NCBI GenBank assembly: GCA_007128275.1
Contig: SKXR01000211.1
Location: forward strand, 1-40,534
From: Kiritimatiellia bacterium
Lineage (GTDB): Bacteria; Verrucomicrobiota; Kiritimatiellia; SLAD01
Reading direction: 5' to 3'
Length of the DNA: 40,534 nucleotides
A program made the translations under genes and the position numbers. Shown here piece after piece: positions 16,813 through 25,111 of the stretch. The notes under the pieces were generated by a model. The model saw nothing but the letters and a program-made list of their open reading frames with translations, had not been told where the DNA came from and searched no databases. Positions within the stretch are counted from its first letter, which is position 1, and every line of letters begins with the position of its first letter.

Positions 16813-18191
16813 GAGGGCAACGCCACCTCCTTGCGCGCCATGTGCCATGCGCCGAGGACCATGAGGATGCCGGAATAGAGCACGACCTTCACCCCAAACA
16901 TGTACCCGACTTCGGTCCATGGAATCCATTCGCCGACGACCAGGTAATCGAGCGGATTCGCGCTTTCAAGCGGGCGAATGACAGCATACAACCCTCGATG
17001 CACCAAATGGCTTGTGAGATGGATGGCGTCTTGAAACCATCCCCCATGCGGACCATGCGCGTGTCCATGACCGCCACTGGCGGTGCCTTCCGCAATACGT
17101 CCGATGAATCGTGCTGCATTAATCAGGAGCAGGGCGTAAAAGGAGGTCATGGCGGCGACCGGAATGGAGAAATACGCCCCCGCCGTGACGCCGACAGCGG
17201 CGAGAAAGCTGAGATGAAAGAGGATCAGCAGACCGGCCCGGAAATAGTTCATGAGGAAGCCGCCCGCATACACCATGAGGTGCAGCCCCTCATCGGGTTG
17301 GAAGATAACCGTCACGGTCCGGTCGGCGTGATTGGCAAATTCCACCGTCAGCGTGCCGTCGTCTTCAATGCGGTCGGGCGAAATGGCCACACTATGCCAT
17401 GTCCGCGGGGGCTGTTCGAACGTCTCCACTTGCCTGTGCGAAGCCTGCAGGGAACCGATCGTCCAGGATCCCGAAACGGGGTCAAGGTCCATGACAGACA
17501 GGGAGAAGCGATACCGCAAAATCAGCGGACGGTCATCGGGCGGGGGGTGCGGCACATTGAACACCCACCGATTGGAGGAGCCTGCGGGGACGGAATTGGC
17601 TTGCGTGCGCAAGGCGCGTTCAATGCGGGGCAGGACCTCTTGCGTGGGGATCTCCTCCGGCCATTCGCCGCGCGCGCGAGCCGCCCGGTATTGGCGCTGG
17701 ACCTCCTCGCGCACGTCGCGCGGTTGCGGCGCCAGTTTATATTGGGCCACGAGGATTTCCGTGTGCAACTGTTCAATCTCGGTGTCGGACCAGCGGTCGG
17801 GTGTGGTGGTCCCGCGCAACGCCGCATAGGTGGACACGAAACAGAGCATGAGAAAGAGGACATTGATGGCCATCAAGCCCAGCCATTTTCCCAACCAAAT
17901 CTGGGAGGCGCGTACGGGTTTACTGACCACCAACTGGATCTGCCGGTCCCGGATCTCGGTGGAGATGGCGGCGCAGGACGCCCATACCGTGGCGATCGAC
18001 AGGATGAGCGTGGCGAGTCCCAGCGTGTACCGGATTAAGACCCGGACGTGGCCCGGCAGCGTTCCGTCGCCCTGCAACGTGAGGGGAAGGCCAATGAGCG
18101 TAATCAGCAGAAACGCCAGCAAGACCATCACGATCTTGGATCGGATCGCGTTGCGTACGGAAATCAGGGCGATGGCGAGGATGCCGTTCAT
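16809..18191 (-). CDS. ABC-2 type permease with large extracytoplasmic insert
   Basis: 460 residues. N-terminal membrane segments lie at about 20-40, 52-78 and 102-124. A soluble insert of ~180 residues (about 130-310) is predicted outside the membrane, and further membrane segments follow at about 312-345, 348-365 and 430-450. The sequence V-S-K-P-V-R-A after segment 2 matches the S-K-P-[VI]-x-R pattern of NosY/ABC-2 permeases and recurs in the second permease of the cluster. A histidine-rich stretch, GHGHAHGPHGG, sits at 374-384. The start overlaps the ATPase stop (ATGA). It probably pairs with the ATPase and the smaller permease; the substrate is unknown. Confidence 0.85.
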   Translation of the reverse strand: MNGILAIALISVRNAIRSKIVMVLLAFLLITLIGLPLTLQGDGTLPGHVRVLIRYTLGLATLILSIATVWASCAAISTEIRDRQIQLVVSKPVRASQIWLGKWLGLMAINVLFLMLCFVSTYAALRGTTTPDRWSDTEIEQLHTEILVAQYKLAPQPRDVREEVQRQYRAARARGEWPEEIPTQEVLPRIERALRTQANSVPAGSSNRWVFNVPHPPPDDRPLILRYRFSLSVMDLDPVSGSWTIGSLQASHRQVETFEQPPRTWHSVAISPDRIEDDGTLTVEFANHADRTVTVIFQPDEGLHLMVYAGGFLMNYFRAGLLILFHLSFLAAVGVTAGAYFSIPVAAMTSFYALLLINAARFIGRIAEGTASGGHGHAHGPHGGWFQDAIHLTSHLVHRGLYAVIRPLESANPLDYLVVGEWIPWTEVGYMFGVKVVLYSGILMVLGAWHMARKEVALPS

Positions 18192-19132
18192 GATGGCGGA
18201 GCGGACAGATAGGATGCGAGGGTGTGGCTGGGCGTGGCGCCCGATTGGGACTCTACTTCGTTGCGCGCCTTTTCGATGATCCGCAGGAAGAATTCTTCGA
18301 GGTCCAGGCGGGGATGATCGATATCCGGTTCGGCGCCCAACACCGATCGGATCTCGTCGAGCACCCGCTGCAACTGGTCCGGCGCCAATTCTTCGGGAAG
18401 CGTGACCCGATAACGGTTTCGTTGTTCCAAGAGTTCGTGCATGGAACCCATGGCTTGGATACGTCCGTTGTAGAGAATGGCGATCCGGTCACAGATATCC
18501 TCCACATCGGCCAGAAGATGCGATGAAAGCAGTACGGTCTTGCCGCGACGCGCCAGGGCGCGGATCAGGTCTTTGACTTGTCGGCATCCCAACGGGTCCA
18601 ATCCCGAGGTGGGTTCATCGAGAATAATCAGATCGGGATCATTGATCAACGCCTGTGCCAGACCGATGCGCCGGGCCATGCCTTTGGAAAATTCGCCGAC
18701 CACCCGGCGTCGCGCGTGCTGCAGCCCGATCATATCAAGCAACTGATCAATGCGTTCCTCCCTTTGCTTCGCGTTCAAGTTGAACAAGCGCCCGAAGAAA
18801 TGCAGGGTTTCCTCCGAGGTCAGGTACGGATAGAGATAGGATTCCTCCGCAAGATATCCCACGCGAGCCTTGGTTTTCACGTCGTCCGGGGAGCGGTCTA
18901 GCACGCGCAGATATCCGCTGGTCGGGTGGAGAAGGCCCAGCATCATCTTGATGGTGGTGCTTTTCCCCGACCCGTTCGGGCCGAGCAACCCGAAGACTTC
19001 GCCGCGTTTCACCTCGAAGGTAATATCGTTCACAGCGCGGACTTTCGGACGGTGCCAGAAATCCCGGAAGACTTTCACCAGATCGCGCGCTTCGGCGATC
19101 GTGGTTGCGGTTTGTGGTGGAGAAGGGGTCAT
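18188..19132 (-). CDS. ABC transporter ATP-binding protein
   Basis: 314 residues. Walker A is GPNGSGKST at 51-59, the signature is E-F-S-K-G-M-A-R-R, Walker B is LIILDEPTSGLDP, and the switch His is in LLSSHLLADVE. This is the DrrA/NosF-like class that powers ABC-2 exporters. About 90 residues follow the switch and end with an acidic/hydrophobic helix (DLEEFFLRIIEKA). It is flanked on both sides by ABC-2 permeases on the same strand: 34 nt from the upstream one and overlapping the downstream one. Confidence 0.95.
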   Translation of the reverse strand: MTPSPPQTATTIAEARDLVKVFRDFWHRPKVRAVNDITFEVKRGEVFGLLGPNGSGKSTTIKMMLGLLHPTSGYLRVLDRSPDDVKTKARVGYLAEESYLYPYLTSEETLHFFGRLFNLNAKQREERIDQLLDMIGLQHARRRVVGEFSKGMARRIGLAQALINDPDLIILDEPTSGLDPLGCRQVKDLIRALARRGKTVLLSSHLLADVEDICDRIAILYNGRIQAMGSMHELLEQRNRYRVTLPEELAPDQLQRVLDEIRSVLGAEPDIDHPRLDLEEFFLRIIEKARNEVESQSGATPSHTLASYLSAPPS

Positions 19133-19166
19133 ACGTCAGGTTCCATCATGGGTTACGGTACAGGGG

Positions 19167-20135
19167 TTATCCTTCCACTTCCATTCGCTGAAAGGCCATC
19201 ACGCCGAAGACGAGGATGCCGGCCAGATACAGGACGGCGTACGCGCCGGCCATGAAGACGTAGCCGCCGGGAATCGATCCGTCGCCGCCCAAAGCGTCCA
19301 CGACCCAAAAATGCTGCCAATTCGGCAACAGATAGTAGAGCACCCGGGCCGTTTGAGACGTGGCACTATGTTGTCCCAAAAAGTAATCGGACAGCAGCCC
19401 GAGAAAGAAGAGGCCGCCGCACAGGGAAAGGGTAGGGATGGTGGAGAGGCGTGTGGCCAGGGATACACTCAAGGCGGCCAGCACCAGGATGGCCAGCGTG
19501 ATCAAGCTTCCGGCGGAGAGGATGCGAAAGTCGTAGAGCGCGCCGAACGCCATGCGTTGTCCGTGCTGATCCACGAATCCCGCAAAAACGAACGCCAACG
19601 TCAAGAGCATCAACAAACTCAGAAACGCGTTGGACACGAACGGGCGGCGGAGCACATAATTGATCAGGCCACCGACGACAAAGGCGCCGACGCACGCGAG
19701 CAAGAGGGGCGTGGCGGACCACCAATCGGTGACATAGGCTTGAAAGGCTGTGCGAACGGAAAGGAGGACGGCCATCAGGGTACCTGCGGCGAACAGCAAC
19801 AGCACGGCGGCAATGCCCGCGTATTTTGCCAGAAAGAACGTGATCCGGGCGATCGGCTTGCTGAGCACGACGGAAACGGTGCCGTGCCGGACCTCACTGG
19901 ACAGCGAAGCGCAGGCCATGTGCGCGCCCAGGATCAAACCCGCCACGAACATGAACCCGAGGGAGCCATCCCGCACAAACTTCACGGATTCGCCCAGGGT
20001 ATGCGACAGGATGAGCGGCAACAGGGCAATCAGGATCAGCGTGGTGGCGAAGAGCAGAAATGCCAACGGCTGCCTGATCGCGTCCACTGCCGTAAGGCGT
20101 GCAATGGTAAAGAATTGCTTAACGGCCAAGCTCAT
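19167..20135 (-). CDS. ABC-2 type permease
   Basis: 322 residues with about six hydrophobic segments. L-S-S-E-V-R-H-G-T-V-S-V-V-L-S-K-P-I-A-R is the typical ABC-2 elbow motif and parallels that of the 460-residue permease. It is the first gene of the four-gene cluster and starts 98 bases from lpxA, which is divergent. It is likely one half of a heterodimeric exporter membrane domain. Confidence 0.88.
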   Translation of the reverse strand: MSLAVKQFFTIARLTAVDAIRQPLAFLLFATTLILIALLPLILSHTLGESVKFVRDGSLGFMFVAGLILGAHMACASLSSEVRHGTVSVVLSKPIARITFFLAKYAGIAAVLLLFAAGTLMAVLLSVRTAFQAYVTDWWSATPLLLACVGAFVVGGLINYVLRRPFVSNAFLSLLMLLTLAFVFAGFVDQHGQRMAFGALYDFRILSAGSLITLAILVLAALSVSLATRLSTIPTLSLCGGLFFLGLLSDYFLGQHSATSQTARVLYYLLPNWQHFWVVDALGGDGSIPGGYVFMAGAYAVLYLAGILVFGVMAFQRMEVEG

Positions 20136-20233
20136 GAGTAGTATAGGACCCTAGCGACAAGATTTTGTTCGATAGTGAATATGCCTTCAAAAGGTCGATC
20201 TGGCAACACGGGCTTTTTGGGGATGAACCTATT

Positions 20234-21040
20234 ATGAGTATACATTCAAGCGCCATCATACATCCCGACGCAACCATAGGGCCGGGAACCATTGTTGGTC
20301 CGTACGCGGTGATTGACGAACACGTGGACATCGGCGTGGACTGTTCGATTGGCGCCCATGCGGTGATTCATCCGTACACGCGCATGGGCGCGGGTTCGCG
20401 CGTTCATTCAGGAGCCGTGATTGGCGATTGGCCACAGGACATGGCTTTCTCGGGCGTCGTCAGCCACGTGGAGATCGGCGCGGGCTGCGTGTTTCGCGAA
20501 GGCGTCACCGTGCATCGCGGCACGAAGGAAGGGACGGTAACGCGTATTGGAGACCGGTGTTTTCTGATGGCCAACAGCCATGTCGCACACAACTGTGTGC
20601 TGGGCAACGATGTGATCATGGCCAACGGGGTCCTCCTCGGCGGCTATGTCGAAATCGGTGACCGCGCTTTTCTGAGCGGGAACTGTGTGGTGCATCAGTT
20701 CATTCGCATCGGGCGTCTGGCGATGATGTCGGGTCTGTCCGCCCTTTCCAAGGATTTGCCGCCTTTTTGTGTCGCGCAGAATGTCAGCGCCAACCGGGTC
20801 TCCGCGTTGAATGTCGTGGGCATGCGCAGGGCCGGCCTGTCACCCGATGAGCGCGCGGCCGTCAAGCGGGCCTTCCAGTTGCTGTACCGGTCGGGGTTCA
20901 ACGTCACACAAGCGGTTACCGAAATGAAAGCGCAGTTTCCGGACGGTCCGGCGGCGGAACTCTGGCAGTTTGCCGAATCCTCCACGCGCGGTATTTGTGC
21001 GGCTGATCAGCCCGCACCTGCGGATGCAGGATGCCGATAA
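20234..21040 (+). CDS. lpxA: Acyl-ACP--UDP-N-acetylglucosamine O-acyltransferase
   Basis: 268 residues from ATG 20234; the longer frame from 20165 adds 23 unconserved residues. LpxA transfers a hydroxyacyl chain to UDP-GlcNAc, the first step of lipid A synthesis, so the host has a diderm envelope. Left-handed beta-helix hexapeptide repeats cover about 1-190. The catalytic base corresponds to His119 in N-S-H-V-A-H-N. VTVHRGT and VHQF are family motifs, and a helical C-terminal domain follows, ending near STRGI. lpxB, lpxC, lpxD and fabZ are not adjacent. Confidence 0.94.
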   Translation: MSIHSSAIIHPDATIGPGTIVGPYAVIDEHVDIGVDCSIGAHAVIHPYTRMGAGSRVHSGAVIGDWPQDMAFSGVVSHVEIGAGCVFREGVTVHRGTKEGTVTRIGDRCFLMANSHVAHNCVLGNDVIMANGVLLGGYVEIGDRAFLSGNCVVHQFIRIGRLAMMSGLSALSKDLPPFCVAQNVSANRVSALNVVGMRRAGLSPDERAAVKRAFQLLYRSGFNVTQAVTEMKAQFPDGPAAELWQFAESSTRGICAADQPAPADAGCR

Positions 21041-21075
21041 CGTGCCGGCCATTCCCGGGCGCGCCAAATTCAGCC

Positions 21076-21103
21076 TTGCAAACTGTCGCCCGGCAGGTAT
21101 TTT
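21076..21103 (+). promoter_or_regulatory. Possible promoter of the riboflavin operon
   Basis: TTGCAA (21076-21081), a 16-nt spacer and TATTTT (21098-21103) would start transcription near 21110, about 20 nt ahead of the FMN riboswitch. The position fits well and both boxes are close to consensus. Confidence 0.5.
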
Positions 21104-21130
21104 TGAACGTACAACGGAATATGGAGAAAC

Positions 21131-21290
21131 GATCTTCAGGGCAAGGTGATCCTCCTTTGGAGGAAATTCCTGACCGGCGGTGATAGCCCGCGACTCTTCC
21201 TCAGCCCCAAATTGGAGGGAGACTGATACGATCCATCGGCGGGTAGCCGATGATGCGTAGCCGACAGTATAGTCTGGATGGAAGAAGATC
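21131..21290 (+). promoter_or_regulatory. FMN riboswitch (RFN element)
   Basis: The conserved RFN core is present in order: TCAGGGCAAGGTGA at the 5' side, GACCGGCGGTGATAGCCCGC, then GTAGCCGACAGTATAGTCTGGATG near the 3' end. P1 is formed by GATCTTC (21131-21137) and GAAGATC (21284-21290). It binds flavin mononucleotide and lies upstream of ribB. A terminator follows at 21312, so control is most likely premature termination when FMN is abundant. Confidence 0.97.
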
Positions 21291-21311
21291 CTGCACCACG
21301 GGTGTAGTCTG

Positions 21312-21345
21312 TCCTGAAGAGGTCGCGTGTCTTCAGGATTTTTTT
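21312..21345 (+). terminator. Riboswitch-controlled intrinsic terminator
   Basis: An 8-bp stem (21312-21319 with 21331-21338) and 11-nt loop are followed by seven T. The 5' arm CCTGAAG (21313-21319) is also exactly complementary to CTTCAGG in the riboswitch P1 strand (21134-21140). This gives a ready antiterminator when FMN is absent. Confidence 0.92.
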
Positions 21346-21364
21346 ATGCACGGATAGGAAACGA

Positions 21365-22015
21365 ATGACCAAAGAAAGCACGTCTGTATTTTCGCCGATC
21401 CCGGCGGTATTGGAAACGATTCGTCAAGGCGAGATCGTCATTGTCACGGACGACGAATGCCGAGAGAACGAGGGCGACCTGATTTGTGCGGCCGAATGTA
21501 TCACGCCGGAGCTGATTAACTTCATGGCCCGTTACGGACGCGGCCTGATCTGTGTGGCGCTCGGCAAGGATCGACTGGAGGCGCTGGATATCCGGCCGAC
21601 GCGGAAACGGGGTAAGCGGGACCACTTCAACACCGCGTTCATGGAATCGGTGGACGCCCGGGAAGGCATTACCACGGGGATCAGCGCGCACGATCGTTCC
21701 CTGACGATCCGTCTGTTGGTGGATGCCGATGCGCAACCCGCCGACTTGGTGAGTCCCGGCCATGTCTTTCCATTGCAAGCGATGGAGGACGGGGTGCTTG
21801 ACCGTCCCGGCCATACCGAGGCCGCCGTCGATTTGGCCCGGCTGGCCGGATTGCAGCGCGCGGGGGTGATCTGTGAAATTATCCGTGACGACGGGCAGAT
21901 GGCGCGGTTGCCCGATCTTATCGCGTTCGCGAAAGAACACCGGTTGAAAATGACTTCCGTCGCCGATCTGGTACAATGGCGTAAACAACAGCAACAAGCG
22001 CTTCAGGAAGCGTGA
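21365..22015 (+). CDS. ribB: 3,4-dihydroxy-2-butanone 4-phosphate synthase
   Basis: 216 residues. It converts ribulose 5-phosphate to the four-carbon precursor of lumazine. The acidic metal-binding motif DDECRENEGD is at 29-38, T-G-I-S-A-H-D-R and R-P-G-H-T-E-A are the other family motifs, and E-I-I-R-D-D-G is near the end. The protein stops after the DHBP domain, so it lacks the GTP cyclohydrolase II half common in RibBA fusions. It is the first gene after the FMN riboswitch. Confidence 0.97.
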   Translation: MTKESTSVFSPIPAVLETIRQGEIVIVTDDECRENEGDLICAAECITPELINFMARYGRGLICVALGKDRLEALDIRPTRKRGKRDHFNTAFMESVDAREGITTGISAHDRSLTIRLLVDADAQPADLVSPGHVFPLQAMEDGVLDRPGHTEAAVDLARLAGLQRAGVICEIIRDDGQMARLPDLIAFAKEHRLKMTSVADLVQWRKQQQQALQEA

Positions 22016-22569
22016 ACAAGCAGAACGGGCCACCACCTCCCATGAAAATTGAAAAAGGCATCACCGACATAGCGCCCAAAGAACATCCGGCGTTCGAGGG
22101 CATCCAACAGATCACGGGCACATTGGATGCAAGTCCCTATTCCTTCGGTCTTGTCGTCAGCCGGTTCAACGCAGAATTGACCAGCGCGCTGTTATTGGCG
22201 GCGGTTACTTGCCTGCAAAAGCACGGCGCGGCGGCGGAACGGATTACCGTGGTATGGGTTCCGGGCGCCTTTGAAATCCCCACGGCCTTGGAACTGCTTG
22301 CCGAGCAAGGCGAGCATACGGCATTGATTGCGCTGGGCGCTGTTATCCAAGGAGAGACGCCGCATGCCGGGCTGATCAACACGGAAGTCAACCGGTCACT
22401 GTGTGAAATGGCGCGACGCCATCACCGGCCGGTCATTGACGGCGTGGTGATGACCCACAGCATGGAACAAGCCGTGGCGCGATGCACGACCGGCGAGAAG
22501 AGCCGAGGCTGGTACGCCGCAAAAGCCGCGATTGAAATGGCGCACATCACCTCGCAGTTGAAGGCGTAA
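22012..22569 (+). CDS. ribH: 6,7-dimethyl-8-ribityllumazine synthase
   Basis: 185 residues from GTG 22012, which overlaps the ribB stop (GTGA). ATG 22042 is an alternative with no better ribosome binding site. It condenses the RibB product with the ribityl-amino-pyrimidine to give lumazine. Motifs: V-S-R-F-N, V-P-G-A-F-E-I-P, and G-E-T-P-H-A-G with the catalytic His. The segment after it reads DGVVMTHSMEQAVAR where most homologues have FGVLT, and the phosphate-site segment is G-E-K-S-R-G. It has a longer N-terminus than minimal lumazine synthases. Confidence 0.93.
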   Translation: MNKQNGPPPPMKIEKGITDIAPKEHPAFEGIQQITGTLDASPYSFGLVVSRFNAELTSALLLAAVTCLQKHGAAAERITVVWVPGAFEIPTALELLAEQGEHTALIALGAVIQGETPHAGLINTEVNRSLCEMARRHHRPVIDGVVMTHSMEQAVARCTTGEKSRGWYAAKAAIEMAHITSQLKA

Positions 22570-22574
22570 CGTTC

Positions 22575-23006
22575 ATGGGTATTCGCCGACAAGCCCGTGA
22601 ATGGGCGCTTCAATTCCTGTTCCAACGGGATTTCAATCACGACGACCTTGCGGGCGAACTGGTGGAATTCTGGGAAGGGAAAACCCCCGCGACGCGTGCC
22701 CAGTCCTTTACCGAAGAAATCATCTACGGCGTGGAATCGCGACGCGCGGAATTGGACGCGTTGATCGGCAAATATGCGGAGCATTGGGACGTAAAACGCA
22801 TGGGCGGCGTGGACCGGAACGTGATGCGTATCGCCTTGTATGAAATGACCGGGCGTTCCGATATCCCGCCCGTGGTGTCGATTGACGAGGCCGTCGAGAT
22901 TGCGAAGATGTACAGCAGTAATGAATCGGGGAAATTTGTCAATGGAGTGTTGGACCGGGCGTTGCAGGATATGAAACGTCCGGCCCGATCGTCGGGGGAG
23001 GAGTAA
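22575..23006 (+). CDS. nusB: Transcription antitermination factor NusB
   Basis: 143 residues, all-helical. It joins NusE (S10) on boxA RNA to promote rRNA antitermination. Family motifs: RRQAREWALQFLFQRDF at the N-terminus, RMGGVDRNVMRIALYEM in the middle, and S-I-D-E-A-V-E-I-A-K with GKFVNGVLDRA at the end. It starts 5 nt after ribH. A ribH-nusB linkage is common across bacteria. Confidence 0.96.
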   Translation: MGIRRQAREWALQFLFQRDFNHDDLAGELVEFWEGKTPATRAQSFTEEIIYGVESRRAELDALIGKYAEHWDVKRMGGVDRNVMRIALYEMTGRSDIPPVVSIDEAVEIAKMYSSNESGKFVNGVLDRALQDMKRPARSSGEE

Positions 23007-23011
23007 GAACG

Positions 23012-23932
23012 ATGGTGACGTGGATTGATGCGCTGTCCAAGACGCGCAACAAATTGAGCAACACTTTGGCCAAAGTCTTCCGCCGGTCGGACGCATTGGA
23101 TGAAGACACGCTGGAAGAGCTGGAAGACACGCTGCTGGGCTCGGACGTGTCCATGGCGCTCGTTACGGAATGGACCGAGGCGTTGCAGAAAGGGTATAGG
23201 GGATTGCGCGTGTCCCGTCGTGAAATCGTCCACAATCTCCTGGTCGGCGCCTTGGGAGAGTGGCCTCCATTCGCATGGTCCCGCGAAGATCGGCCGTACA
23301 CGATTCTGATTGTCGGCGTCAACGGGACAGGCAAGACCACCACCGCCGCGAAACTCGCGCATCATGCGAAACAGGCCGGCCTAAGCCCTTTACTCGCCGC
23401 CACGGACACGTTTCGCGCCGCCGGAGCGGAACAATTACGGATTTGGGCGGATCGCGTTGGCTGCGATGTGGTCGCCGGACAACAGGGCGCGGATGCCGCC
23501 GCGGTGGCGTTCGACGCGCTGGACGCCGCCATCGCCCGGAACAGCGATGCGGTGATCATCGATACCGCCGGACGGATGCACACGAAACAGCCGTTGATGA
23601 ACGAGCTGGGGAAAGTGCGACGCGCGGTCGCGTCCCGCCTCAAACGGGAGCCGGACGAAACGTGGATCGTGTTGGACGCCGGAATGGGACAGAACGCGAT
23701 CATCCAAGCACGGCAATTTCATCAGATGGTGCCTTTGACCGGGGTGATTGTGACCAAACTGGACGGGTCATCCAAGGCGGGGTTTGTATTTTCCGTGGTG
23801 AAAGAGTTGGGCGTTCCCGTTCGCTTCGCCGGTTTGGGCGAGGGGATGGACGATCTTGCCGTCTTTGATCCGGAACAGTTCGTCGAAGCCTTGCTCGGTC
23901 GGAAACAGGAAGAGGCCGTTCGCAGTCGATAA
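23012..23932 (+). CDS. ftsY: Signal recognition particle receptor FtsY
   Basis: 306 residues, comprising only the N and G domains; the acidic A domain found in enterobacteria is absent. It docks SRP-ribosome complexes at the membrane. GTPase motifs: GVNGTGKT at 102-109, DTFRAAGAEQL, D-T-A-G-R-M-H, T-K-L-D-G and GLGEG. A ribosome binding site within GGGGGAGGAG precedes ATG. It lies within the riboflavin operon, 5 nt after nusB, so it may fall under FMN control unless an internal promoter exists. Confidence 0.97.
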   Translation: MVTWIDALSKTRNKLSNTLAKVFRRSDALDEDTLEELEDTLLGSDVSMALVTEWTEALQKGYRGLRVSRREIVHNLLVGALGEWPPFAWSREDRPYTILIVGVNGTGKTTTAAKLAHHAKQAGLSPLLAATDTFRAAGAEQLRIWADRVGCDVVAGQQGADAAAVAFDALDAAIARNSDAVIIDTAGRMHTKQPLMNELGKVRRAVASRLKREPDETWIVLDAGMGQNAIIQARQFHQMVPLTGVIVTKLDGSSKAGFVFSVVKELGVPVRFAGLGEGMDDLAVFDPEQFVEALLGRKQEEAVRSR

Positions 23933-23965
23933 TGCCGCGCCCGGCTGGAGCAGACCGGAAAAGCG

Positions 23966-25060
23966 ATGGAACAAGATCATACAGAGTGGATGGAACGAGC
24001 CCTGGCGCTCGCGAGGAAAGGCGAAGGATTGACGCGTCCGAATCCGCCTGTCGGCGCGGTCGTGGTGCGTAAAGGGCAAGTGGTCGGCGAAGGATATCAT
24101 CGGAAAGCGGGCGGACCGCATGCCGAAGTGCTTGCGCTCAAACAGGCGGGCCGTCGCGCAAAAGGCGCCTCGCTGTATGTCACCCTTGAACCCTGTTCCA
24201 CCACGGGGCGGACCCCGCCCTGCACGGATCGGATTCTTGAAAGCGGCGTGTCGGAGGTGGTGGTGGCGGCGCAGGATCCGAACCCGAACCACGCCGGGCG
24301 CGGGTTACGGCTCCTGCGCAAGCGGGGCGTTCGTGTCACGACGGGTGTCTGCCGCGCGGAAGCCGCGGAATTGATTCGCCCCTTTGCCCGATGGGTCCGG
24401 GATGGAAGGCCGTTTGTTACGCTGAAACTGGGGATCACCGTCGACGGGAAGATTGCCGACCGGCAAGGTCATTCCCGGTGGATTACAGGGGCTCAAGCCC
24501 GTCACGAAGTTCAGGCGCTTCGGCGTCGCGCGGATGCCGTGATGGTGGGGGCGGGCACGGTCATCGCGGATAATCCCTCTTTGTGGCCGCGCCCGGCCAA
24601 CGGTCGCCGGCCGCTGCGCGTCATTGTGGACGGGAAAGGACGGGCTCCTTCTTCTGCGCACGTGTTCACGGACGAACATGCGGACCACACGGTCTGGGCC
24701 GTGAACAAGCGTATGACCGCGAAACGAGCGCAGCGGCACACCGCGCACGGGGCGCGCGTCATAACAATCCCCGCGTCCAGAACCTCCTCGGTATCATCCC
24801 TGCTCAACCAGTTGGGAAGGGAAGGGATCTTGCATGTACTCTGTGAAGGCGGCGGTGATTTGGCGGAATCCCTTATTCGCGCCGGGTGCGTGGATGAATA
24901 CGTGTTCTTCGTGTCCCCGAAGATCATGGGCGGCAGGGACTCGAGAAACGCGGTATCGGGGAAAGGCTGGCTGATGGCCGAACTGCCGGAATTGCGGTTT
25001 ATTGGATACAAGCCCGTCGGAAAAGATATTATGATCCGAGCGCGTCCCAAGACCGGCTAA
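23966..25060 (+). CDS. ribD: Bifunctional riboflavin biosynthesis deaminase/reductase
   Basis: 364 residues. The N-terminal cytidine-deaminase-like domain (1-145) has the zinc site H52-A-E54 and P-C77 with C86 (LEPCSTTGRTPPC). The C-terminal reductase domain (about 150-360) contains L-G-I-T-V-D-G-K-I-A and the NADPH-site segment CEGGGDLA. It deaminates and then reduces the pyrimidine intermediate. It starts 33 nt after ftsY. Confidence 0.96.
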   Translation: MEQDHTEWMERALALARKGEGLTRPNPPVGAVVVRKGQVVGEGYHRKAGGPHAEVLALKQAGRRAKGASLYVTLEPCSTTGRTPPCTDRILESGVSEVVVAAQDPNPNHAGRGLRLLRKRGVRVTTGVCRAEAAELIRPFARWVRDGRPFVTLKLGITVDGKIADRQGHSRWITGAQARHEVQALRRRADAVMVGAGTVIADNPSLWPRPANGRRPLRVIVDGKGRAPSSAHVFTDEHADHTVWAVNKRMTAKRAQRHTAHGARVITIPASRTSSVSSLLNQLGREGILHVLCEGGGDLAESLIRAGCVDEYVFFVSPKIMGGRDSRNAVSGKGWLMAELPELRFIGYKPVGKDIMIRARPKTG

Positions 25061-25111
25061 AGACGAGCGACTAACGAGCAGCCAAGAACTAAGAACCAGG
25101 AACCCTTCTCC
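25061..25111. repeat. Low-complexity AAGAAC-type spacer between ribD and ribE
   Basis: The 51-base spacer consists of short imperfect direct repeats (ACGAGC, ACTAAC/ACTAAG, AAGAAC/AAGAACC). It resembles a decayed microsatellite and contrasts with the near-zero gaps elsewhere in the operon. Confidence 0.45.

Noticed and set aside
16842..18038. 398-codon plus-strand frame opposite the large ABC permease
   Set aside because: Shadow frame of a coherent membrane protein. No signal peptide, ribosome site or motif supports it.
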